Positions 53,417 to 60,333 of a stretch of 64,000 nt of DNA are shown here, one piece after another. Origin of the DNA: Lysinibacillus macroides (GTDB taxonomy: Bacteria > Bacillota > Bacilli > Bacillales_A > Planococcaceae); NCBI RefSeq assembly GCF_001281525.1, contig NZ_LGCI01000010.1:159348-223347 (forward strand). Direction: 5' to 3'. The notes beneath the pieces are model-generated. The model searched no databases. It was not told where the DNA came from and worked only from the letters and a program-made list of their open reading frames with translations. The translations under genes and the position numbers were made by a program. Numbering within the stretch: position 1 is the stretch's first letter; every line of letters begins with the position of its first letter.

Positions 53417-54115
53417 TCATACCGCTCCTGCTGCAAGAAGAATTTGTTCAATCTCTTTAAACCCTCGCTGTTTCGCGTATTGTAGTGGTGTGCTATCATC
53501 ATGATCTGGTATATTCACATCAGCACCCTATTCAATCAGCAATTGAACGACTGTTTGCTGAGTTGAATTGCCATTATTTAGAATAATGGCCTCCATTAAG
53601 GCTGTCCATCCCAATTTATTAATATGATTAACATTGATCTGTGTATTACTTAACAATTCTTTTATAACCTCCACATGTCCATGCTCTGCTGCCGGAATCA
53701 GCGCTGTTCCTCCATACCTATTCAAAATCGTAGGATCTGCACCAGCTTGTATCGTTAGCTTTAAAATATCGAGATAGCCTTCTGCACCTGCATAAAGAAA
53801 AGGCGTGTTTAGCCTATCATCTTGAATATTGACGTCAGCACCTGCATCTATTAATAATTTTGCTACCTCAACATCCTGATTATAGGTGGCAATCATCAAG
53901 GCTGTTCGATTGTTTGAATCTTGAGCATTTATATCCACCTTTTGATCAAGTATATGTTGGAGTTTCTCTATATCTCCATTTTCTACAGCTTTAAACCATT
54001 CCTGCATGAAATCTGTTGCCATTTTCTCACTCCCCTCTGTATCACTTAAGATACATCCTTGTAGCAAAAATGATACAGCTATAATAATCACTAGCAATTT
54101 CCTCATCTTTTCCAT
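53417..54115 (-). pseudogene. Ankyrin-repeat lipoprotein with an in-frame TAG
   Basis: A lipoprotein signal (SFLLQGCILS) is followed by ankyrin repeats: VDINAQDSNNRTALMIATYN, ADVNIQDDRLNTPFLYAGAE, ADPTILNRYGGTALIPAAEH, INVNHINKLGWTALMEAII. At 53,528-53,530 a TAG interrupts the last repeat after QLLIE. The same frame then continues GADVNIPDHDDSTPLQYAKQ to a TGA at 53,417. The stop is thus a point mutation, or is read through; the truncated form has 195 residues instead of about 231. It probably mediates protein contacts at the membrane surface. Confidence 0.8.
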
Positions 54116-54150
54116 ACCCCTTCACACCAGCAATACGGATTAACCATTTC

Positions 54151-54310
54151 TTACACATTGAAGCGATAGCCTGCCCCCCAGACCGTTTCCAAAAACTTGG
54201 GCTGTGCTAGATCATGTTCAATTTTTACGCAGATTTCAAATATGCACAGTAACGGTCGAAACATCCGCAGCTGATTCATAGCCCCTATTTCGCTCATATA
54301 GCTACTCTTT
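54151..54310 (-). pseudogene. Remnant of an OmpR-type response regulator (DNA-binding end)
   Basis: On the minus strand, pieces in shifted frames match the winged-helix end of OmpR/PhoB regulators: GYESAADVSTVTVHI, stop, then KIEHDLAQPKFLETVWGAGYRFNV to a stop at 54,151. No receiver domain remains. The rest of 54,116-54,600 has nothing else. Confidence 0.7.
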
Positions 54311-54607
54311 ACGTGAGCTACTTGCCACTTCGGTACGCTTGTTGACAGAAGAGCATATGCCTTACCTTACAGCTATTTCTCTTATAGATCAAACTATCCC
54401 CATAACCCCTATGGTTTAACAAATATTTTCTGTGTGAAAGCACATGACGTCACGACACAACATTAACCAACGAAAAGAATAAGCTGAAACTAATAGCAAT
54501 GTATCAAACAACTCTCACAACTTTATAAAATTATCCTGAAAAATCTATAAACAATTTTTCAGCATCACTATAGTGTTCCGCTCACCTAAAAGAATTAAAC
54601 ATAAAAA

Positions 54608-54649
54608 GATACGGCATACCTCTCATTTCATTGAAGGGTATACCGTATC
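54608..54649 (-). terminator. Terminator of the PepSY gene
   Basis: GATACGGCATACC pairs with GGTATACCGTATC (one mismatch). On the minus strand TTTTTATG follows. Confidence 0.88.
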
Positions 54650-54657
54650 ACAATATT

Positions 54658-55631
54658 TTATTGAGGTCCTTCTGCTCTTAGCTTTCTCTTTGTCTGCCAT
54701 CCTAAAATGATATATTCAATCAAGGCAACAGCAATCAATGAAGCGCCAAATAATGGCATTAAAATACCTAAAATAATGAGAAAAATAATAAAAGGTATCG
54801 ATATTTTATGAGAAATTTGCGGTGGTGCCGATAGCTCACCTTTTTTCTTGCGTAAAATCCAAGTACGCATTCCCCACATAATCACGGCTAAAAAAGCAAG
54901 GCAAACAACTAAGTTTAACAGCTTATTTGGCCAGCCGAATAAGTGACCCTCATGCAATGGAATGCCCCAAGTAAAGACTTTTGCCAACATACCATAGTCC
55001 TCGTAGTTGACTTGGTTAATTAGCTTCCCACTATACTGATCAAAATACATGGTTGCTTCATCCGAAGGGTTCACATCGAGACCTGTGACGCCAGAGTTAC
55101 TAGCCTTGGCCACTGTAAATACACCCTCATCATTCGAGGGATAGAGAATTGTGTATGGTTTGTCAATATTTTGAGCCTCTATTTCTTTTAGTAGACCAAC
55201 GATAGTTACTTGGTTCGGATTTGTATAACGCTCAGCAACTCCACCATGATGACGGGCATGCTCTCCATCAGAAACAGGTGCTTCTAATTGGCGCGTTGCC
55301 CAAGGGATTTCAGATACATCAGATGTTGGTGGCTGTTGCTGTAATAACGGATAGCCAAATGTTGGACTTTCAGAAGCTATATCTGAAAGCATAGATCCTA
55401 GAAAAGCAGACCATAACAGCCCCGTAAAAATAAAAATCACCATCGGAATTGTAAGTATTGTCCCAACAAGAGCATGCCATCGCTTATTTTTTTGGCGTTT
55501 GTTCTCTGACTTCTGCTTTTTCAATAAATTACCCTTAAATGTCATATAAAGACCTGACAGTAATAAAAAAATCGTCCAGCAAGCCGCCAGCTCCACTAAA
55601 TAATTGACAAACGTCCCCCCCATAAATAAAG
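54658..55631 (-). pseudogene. PepSY-domain membrane protein, C-terminal part (split by IS4 element)
   Basis: The distal part of a PepSY-associated TM protein (PiuB/YcnL-like): MGGTFVNYLVELAACWTIFL, several membrane helices, the extracellular PepSY region and HxG motif (IPLHEGHLFGWPNKLLN). The first 147 residues lie at 57,176-57,574. Deleting the IS and one 11-bp target copy gives ..RSIHSSLFM-GGTFVNYLVE.. in frame, a protein of about 465 residues. Such proteins act in iron-siderophore or respiratory processes. The ATG at 55,623 could in principle start the distal part alone. Confidence 0.9.
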
Positions 55632-57175
55632 CTATGCTTGCCCCACAAGATATCCTAATTATGGAAGGAGATGTTGGTAATACTCAAGTACGGTATAGAA
55701 TCGGTTGAATCCTCGCCACAGGACTTTGACACCCGGGTCCCCATCTGCTTTCCGTCCGAGGAAGCCGCCCATCTTGGCTAAGGAATCAACGGCTTCTTTG
55801 ATGCTTGGTGGGACAGAAGGGAGAGTGGATGTTTTATTCGAAATACGATAGAGCACCTGCCATTCCTCTTCGGTTAGAAATGGCGCACAGGAGGCTGTTG
55901 GTTGCTGTCTTGCTAAGTAAGTCATGCCGAGGATTCGGACAGCGATGATACTGTACACGTGTAGCTGTTTTTCTAGTCGTTCGGCTGTACGATTCTGCTT
56001 CTCCTCTATCTTACAGCCGCTTTTCAAAATGTAATGAAATCGCTCAATCTTCCAGCGATGTATATACCAGCTCACTTTTTCTATCGCTTCCTCCAGTGTA
56101 GTCACCGCTCGGTTCGTGATTAAATACCATTCGATTGGTTTTGATTTGGACAAGGGAGTTTCTTCTCGTACATGCAGAATGGACACGGCGATGGTTGCCT
56201 TTTGCTTCGGTGTTTTCAAGCCATTCATTGGCGCCGTCATGTGTACATGCTTGAACCGAATCGCTAAAGTTGCCTGTCGTTTGGGCAAATTTCTGCGTGT
56301 ATCTCGTGGGATTTCTACGCAAATTTTTCCTGCTGGAGGGGTTTGCTTCACTGCATCAACTAATTTGCAGGCTTCTGTTGTTCTTCGATTTTGCACAACA
56401 CGCACAAGGAAGTCCTGTTCTTTTTCGAGGGCATGTTGAAAAAATTCATAGATATCGGCTTCACGGTCACCAACATGAACGTAACGAACTCCTTTTGGTT
56501 GGTTCTTGCAACTATTATCCATACTTTTTAACCATTTGTAACTTTCCTTCGCTTCAATCGGTCTCTGTCGTTTGGCTGTCCGTTTCCCTCGTTCTTCTAC
56601 AGGACGTGTCCAAACAAATTGATCAAGTAAACCGAGGGGAATACCATCTGTCGTCACCGCAATAGCCGAATGAAGGAGAAGTCCTTGATGATGGGGACTT
56701 GCGCCAAAATCACCCAATCCTTCTGTCTTTTTGTGAGCTGTATAATTAAGTGTGGTTGTATCTTGCACGACTAAAATAACAGATTCTTCTCGTTTTTTGA
56801 TGTGTGCCATCGTTGCTTTTCGATGTGTTTGTAAGAGGACAGAGGGCGTGACTTTTGGATTTGCCAGTAGACGGTAGATTGCTTTCGCTTCGGCTTTATC
56901 TGCACTGGCACTCGCAATGGATGCGCCCATCTGTTTAGAAAGTGTCTGCATGGATCGAATCACCCGTTTAATCGTCCTTCCACAAGCAATGCCCATATCT
57001 TTGAATTCGTTATAGGTCCAGTGGTTCGTGTCTAGTTTTTCTGTCGAGAATGCCATTTCCCTCTCCTCCCCCTTCACGATTTTGTTTCTTCTATTCTACT
57101 ATTTTTGTGTGGGTTTGAGGAGAAAGGAGCTCACAGCAACATCCATTTATTGTATTCATTGTGGGGCAAGCATAG
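55632..57175 (-). mobile_element. IS4-family insertion sequence (1,544 bp)
   Basis: Perfect 17-bp inverted ends (CTATGCTTGCCCCACAA at the left, its complement at 57,159-57,175) flanked by an exact 11-bp direct repeat CATAAATAAAG (55,621-55,631 and 57,176-57,186). A single transposase gene fills it. The intact ends, target repeat and gene suggest a recent insertion. Confidence 0.96.
55659..57056 (-). CDS. IS4-family (Tn5/IS50-like) transposase
   Basis: A 465-residue transposase. The N-terminal Tn5-type DNA-binding domain contains RTIKRVIRSMQTLSKQMGAS and KAEAKAIYRLLANPKV. The DDE core has the first Asp in VILVVQDTTTLNYT, the second in YVHVGDREADIYEFF and the YREK-like box WYIHRWKIERFHYILKSGCK with the Glu. 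The start at 57,056 follows GGGGGAGGAGAGGGAA. It appears intact and catalyses transposition of its own element. Confidence 0.95.
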   Translation of the reverse strand: MAFSTEKLDTNHWTYNEFKDMGIACGRTIKRVIRSMQTLSKQMGASIASASADKAEAKAIYRLLANPKVTPSVLLQTHRKATMAHIKKREESVILVVQDTTTLNYTAHKKTEGLGDFGASPHHQGLLLHSAIAVTTDGIPLGLLDQFVWTRPVEERGKRTAKRQRPIEAKESYKWLKSMDNSCKNQPKGVRYVHVGDREADIYEFFQHALEKEQDFLVRVVQNRRTTEACKLVDAVKQTPPAGKICVEIPRDTRRNLPKRQATLAIRFKHVHMTAPMNGLKTPKQKATIAVSILHVREETPLSKSKPIEWYLITNRAVTTLEEAIEKVSWYIHRWKIERFHYILKSGCKIEEKQNRTAERLEKQLHVYSIIAVRILGMTYLARQQPTASCAPFLTEEEWQVLYRISNKTSTLPSVPPSIKEAVDSLAKMGGFLGRKADGDPGVKVLWRGFNRFYTVLEYYQHLLP

Positions 57176-57574
57176 CATAAATAAAGAGCTATGGATGGAT
57201 CGCATAATATTGGAAAATGTATATTGTGCATCCTGATTGCCCACCATTTGATTATTATCATCTAAAAAAATATATTTCTCATCTTTCCCATTCGACAATG
57301 TTAGGCGTGTATTATAAGGTTCTTCCAACACGATCACTTTATTAGTGGAATACCCTGCAAATGCCGCTTCCGCTTTTTCCACAGCCTCATCAATCGTTAA
57401 GACCTCTTCTTTAGTGTTTTTCCCAAAAAAGTAATCATCATATAATTGATTTTCAACATCTGTGAAAAATAAATAGCCAATCCCACTCAATGTTAGGGAG
57501 AGAAGCAATGGCGTGATAAAGAGTGCAGCAAAGAAATGTAGCCGCCAAAATCTTGTATAAAGCAAATTTTTCAT
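57176..57574 (-). pseudogene. PepSY-domain membrane protein, N-terminal part
   Basis: The first 133 codons, starting MKNLLYTRFWRLHFFAALFI behind AGAGAGATAGGGGATT. It has one membrane helix and a PepSY-type region (EVLTIDEAVEKAEAAFAGYS). The frame runs into the IS4 element after RSIHSSLFM and stops within it. Continuation at 55,631. Confidence 0.9.
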
Positions 57575-57710
57575 ATTTAATCCCCTATCTCTCTATTTAT
57601 AGCAGATTAATTATATAAATAAAAAGTGAAATATGAATGAAGTCCTAAAGGCAGTTTTATGACAAACAAATGTATTCCAATTGGTATTATGTTAATTAAT
57701 AGACAAAAAT

Positions 57711-57752
57711 AATCATAGCTAAGCTTGTTTTAATACAAGTTTGGCTATGATT
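57711..57752. terminator. Terminator hairpin
   Basis: AATCATAGCTAAGCTTG pairs with CAAGTTTGGCTATGATT (two mismatches). It lies between the 57,795 minus-strand ORF and the PepSY gene and ends with TTTT on either side. Confidence 0.8.
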
Positions 57753-57794
57753 TTGAAAAAATTGATTAAACTCATAATTGACAAGAATTTTATT

Positions 57795-58016
57795 TTAGCT
57801 ATAAGCTTTCTTTAATACCTTATAACATTTTTCTACGATACCATTTGGCTTATCGATCAGCAACTTCACAATCAGATAATCGAAATTTAGGCTGAATTCC
57901 ACTAATCTTTCCCAGTCGCTGACGATTTTAAGATGAACTGTACTGACACCTGTTGCCTCATATGCAACCTCTATCCCACTTATGTCCTTTGGATTAATAA
58001 CATAGATGGCGCCCAA
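57795..58016 (-). CDS. Possible hypothetical protein (perhaps a gene fragment)
   Basis: A 73-residue frame with coding-like composition (INPKDISGIEVAYEATGVST, DYLIVKLLIDKPNGIVEKCY). Its only start is a TTG with no clear ribosome site, and the upstream frame is open again beyond one TAA (ETASDKRP, stop, KTLELGAIYV). It may be the end of a broken gene. No family is recognised. Confidence 0.4.
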   Translation of the reverse strand: MGAIYVINPKDISGIEVAYEATGVSTVHLKIVSDWERLVEFSLNFDYLIVKLLIDKPNGIVEKCYKVLKKAYS

Positions 58017-58141
58017 CTCAAGAGTTTTTTAAGGGCGTTTATCGGAAGCGGTTTCACTTGCCCCTACCACCTAAACACTATGGGCCTGCACCAGAAATTG
58101 GATAGCTGTATAGAATTGTCAATGAATACGCCTACTAAAAA

Positions 58142-58168
58142 TGGCTACTTCCAAAATCGAAGTAGCCA
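58142..58168 (-). terminator. Terminator after the 58-residue gene
   Basis: TGGCTACTTC pairs perfectly with GAAGTAGCCA over a 7-nt loop; on the minus strand TTTTTAG follows. It is 9 bp past the stop. Confidence 0.9.
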
Positions 58169-58176
58169 AATCTACT

Positions 58177-58353
58177 CTACCCAATCAATTCCTTCAACAC
58201 ATTCGCGTACGCCGTTAAAATGGATTGCTCATGTGCAGCATCATGCCCGACGTATTGTGCTACAAGCTCCTTTAATGGTTTTGCAGCATACGGCTCCTGC
58301 ATAATTTCAAATTTTAATAAACTTTCATAGTACTCAATAACTTGTGGATTCAT
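58177..58353 (-). CDS. 58-residue protein under a cobalamin riboswitch
   Basis: A small soluble protein, MNPQVIEYYESLLKFEIMQE.. to ..YANVLKELIG, start behind AAAAGGAGCGGTCCAC and a perfect terminator after the stop. It is acidic and helical with no cysteine or membrane segment. It is the first ordinary gene downstream of the riboswitch at 58,575-58,755, the short ORF at 58,417-58,539 and their terminator, with only about 20 bp between that terminator and its start. It is therefore probably repressed by vitamin B12. Function unknown; I recognise no family. Confidence 0.75.
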   Translation of the reverse strand: MNPQVIEYYESLLKFEIMQEPYAAKPLKELVAQYVGHDAAHEQSILTAYANVLKELIG

Positions 58354-58375
58354 GTGGACCGCTCCTTTTAATAAT

Positions 58376-58413
58376 TTACATATAAAAACATCTTTCCCTC
58401 ATCAGAAAGATGT
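58376..58413 (-). terminator. Attenuator-position terminator after the first short ORF
   Basis: ACATCTTTC pairs perfectly with GAAAGATGT over an 8-nt loop, followed on the minus strand by TTTTTATA. Its 5' arm begins 3 nt after the stop codon of the short ORF. Confidence 0.85.
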
Positions 58414-58416
58414 CTA

Positions 58417-58539
58417 CTATGACAAATACACGACATAATACGGTGATTGCCACGCTAAAATAAGCTTTCTATTGAACATAGAAGCTACCTTTTTAGCAAT
58501 CATCGTACTATGAGCATGCAGGAGAATTTCTCTAGTCAC
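58417..58539 (-). CDS. Short ORF downstream of cobalamin riboswitch (40 codons)
   Basis: A GTG-started frame of 40 codons (TREILLHAHSTMIAKKVASM..WQSPYYVVYLS), six bases after GGGGGTG. That Shine-Dalgarno sequence forms the 3' arm of a small hairpin (CCTA-cgcgga-TAGG) at the end of the riboswitch. The stop lies just before a terminator. Its counterpart before metE has the same layout but an unrelated peptide, so the act of translation, rather than the product, is probably what matters. Whether it is translated is unproven. Confidence 0.5.
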   Translation of the reverse strand: MTREILLHAHSTMIAKKVASMFNRKLILAWQSPYYVVYLS

Positions 58540-58550
58540 ACTCAACACCC

Positions 58551-58755
58551 CCTATCCGCGTAGGTTTTTGGCTGTACTAGATAAAGGCAGGTCTCCTGGC
58601 TTATGTTCATCACACCTTTCACCTTCCCATTACGACACGTAACAGTGGTCTTTTGAAATGTGCTCCCATTTACAGTTGCGGGACAGCGTCGGATTCACAC
58701 CGATCTTCCCTTTTAAACAAATCAAAAAATCTGATTTGTACCTCTATCCTATTAT
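58551..58755 (-). promoter_or_regulatory. Cobalamin (AdoCbl) riboswitch 1
   Basis: On the minus strand the conserved cobalamin elements follow in order: GGGAAGATCGGTGTGAATCC, GACGCTGTCCCGCAACTGTA, CCACTG..GGGAAGG, and the B12 box AAGCCAGGAGACCTGCC at about 58,588. The expression platform ends in the hairpin CCTA/TAGG that covers the Shine-Dalgarno of the short ORF. In such riboswitches B12 binding represses the genes behind. Confidence 0.95.
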
Positions 58756-58946
58756 TCCGTTTTTATTATTATACCATAAAGGTTTATATACATAGACACT
58801 ATCTTAATAAAATATTGGGAGCTATCATAGCCATGCATGCGCTCCTTCAATCACACTTTATTTCCTCTCCTCATGAACATTCTCCTTTTTTCTGTTTCTT
58901 TACTATGTTACCATACATAGAAACATTTATCTTAGGAGGAATATAT

Positions 58947-59492
58947 ATGAAATTTAATAAAATCCGAATACTACTATTGATTAATCTACTTTTTATCTTA
59001 CTTCTATCTGCCTGCAGTAAAGAAAATGAGACAGGTTTCGATGACCAATTTATCGCTGATTTAAAGGACTATATTAAAGTAGAATCGGCATATAAAAACG
59101 TAGAAGAAAATAATATTAATAGCTTGATGAATTTATATGAATCGCAATCGTATTCATGGTTAAATTCTAGCGATGAAGTAAAAGAATTACTTGCTCAACA
59201 GCAAGTATTTGCTGAAGATAAAGTAAACTATATAGATAATAGATTAGATTTCGAACCAAAAACAAGCTCACCAGAAGAAAAAGAAGTTTATGATGCGATA
59301 GATGAGTTTGAAATGAAAAAACTCTTTCATGACACGCCAACTAGAAATTTAGTCAATGCAACGAATCAAGTTGATATACAAAATGTTCAAGAAGAGTATG
59401 AAAATTCTTTACGAGAACTAGATCAGGCATGGGATCATATTAAATCTCTTTCGGAAAAGTATAATTTGAATCTGTTTGGAGATGAAGCATGA
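58947..59492 (+). CDS. Hypothetical lipoprotein
   Basis: A 181-residue lipoprotein. The start at 58,947 follows CTTAGGAGGAATATAT; a longer upstream frame would run through the riboswitch antisense strand and is rejected. The signal MKFNKIRILLLINLLFILLL ends in lipobox LLSACS. The mature part is acidic and helical (YKNVEENNINSLMNLYESQS; NVQEEYENSLRELDQAWDHI), likely a coiled-coil bundle on the outer face of the membrane. Function unknown. Confidence 0.85.
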   Translation: MKFNKIRILLLINLLFILLLSACSKENETGFDDQFIADLKDYIKVESAYKNVEENNINSLMNLYESQSYSWLNSSDEVKELLAQQQVFAEDKVNYIDNRLDFEPKTSSPEEKEVYDAIDEFEMKKLFHDTPTRNLVNATNQVDIQNVQEEYENSLRELDQAWDHIKSLSEKYNLNLFGDEA

Positions 59493-59857
59493 ACGGATGG
59501 AAGAAGCCTTTCGTATTCTCTAATGTGTAAGGCTACTTCGAATTACGATCCCTATAAAAGTGTGTGGTGTCGGGTTAACAGAGACAATTGAAGAAGCTTT
59601 ACCATATTGAGAAAATGATATGGTTCACTTCGCTAGTGAGATGCCTCAAAAACTATCTACCAATACAAATGGGTAAAACGATAACTAGTTTACATAGGAT
59701 TGCATCTAGGTTTAAAAATCTTATAAATTACTATCAAAACAGTGTTTTGTAAGTATTTTACATTAAATATATTTGCATTCCATTTATGTTTAATGTAACC
59801 TGTTATATAGACATCCTTTTACAAGGAGTCAATATAAATAAGAGGAGTGCAATAAAC
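59493..59857 (+). other. Intergenic region without a supported gene
   Basis: Only short open frames, one reading MIWFTSLVRCLKNYLPIQMG to about 59,752 without a ribosome site. No hairpin or repeat stands out. Confidence 0.4.
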
Positions 59858-60025
59858 ATGGCAAAAAAAATTAAGAAAAACAAAAGTGAAGAAGTTGTAG
59901 CAGAGAAAAAAGCAAAGAAAAAAGCGGACAAAAAGAAAATTGAGAAAAAGTTAGCGAAGAAAAAAGTAGAAAAAAAGGCTACGAACAAAAAAGGCAAAAA
60001 GAAAAGCAGCAAAAAAGCAGCCTAA
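59858..60025 (+). CDS. Lysine-rich small basic protein
   Basis: A 55-residue protein, more than half lysine, with Ala/Glu between (MAKKIKKNKSEEVVAEKKAK.., KKLAKKKVEKKATNKKGKKK). The start at 59,858 follows AAGAGGAGTGCAATAAAC; codons upstream belong to a longer frame without a ribosome site. The composition resembles histone-H1-like or nucleic-acid-binding tails. A perfect terminator follows, which supports it as a real gene. Confidence 0.75.
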   Translation: MAKKIKKNKSEEVVAEKKAKKKADKKKIEKKLAKKKVEKKATNKKGKKKSSKKAA

Positions 60026-60034
60026 CAACCCAAT

Positions 60035-60075
60035 AAGGTAGCTGGAGAACATGAATGCTTTTCTCCAGCTACCTT
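60035..60075 (+). terminator. Terminator of the lysine-rich protein gene
   Basis: A 15-bp perfect stem, AAGGTAGCTGGAGAA and its complement, followed by TGTTTGG. The rest of 60,076-60,300 shows no gene. Confidence 0.9.
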
Positions 60076-60302
60076 TGTTTGGATAAATTAATGCGCCTTT
60101 CTATTTTCAGTCTTTCTTTTCTAAAAAAATATAAATATTATTGAAAGAAAGACAAAATTTATCCTTCTCCATACAAGTTATAATCTTTTAAATTGTCCTT
60201 CTATACTATTTGTTACAAGATAGTGTCGGATATTTACCTCCTATTACCCCTTTATATTATTTCAACATAATATAAAAACTATAATAGTAGATAGATAAAA
60301 AG

Positions 60303-60326
60303 CTTGACCTCCCGAAAGAAGTCAAG
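60303..60326 (-). terminator. Terminator of metE
   Basis: CTTGAC and GTCAAG enclose a 12-nt loop; on the minus strand CTTTTTATC follows. It starts 7 bp after the metE stop. Confidence 0.7.
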
Positions 60327-60333
60327 TTTTCCA

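Noticed and set aside
58653-58946. 98-codon upstream extension of the lipoprotein gene
   Set aside because: It would run through the riboswitch antisense strand; the strong ribosome site and signal peptide place the start at 58,947.
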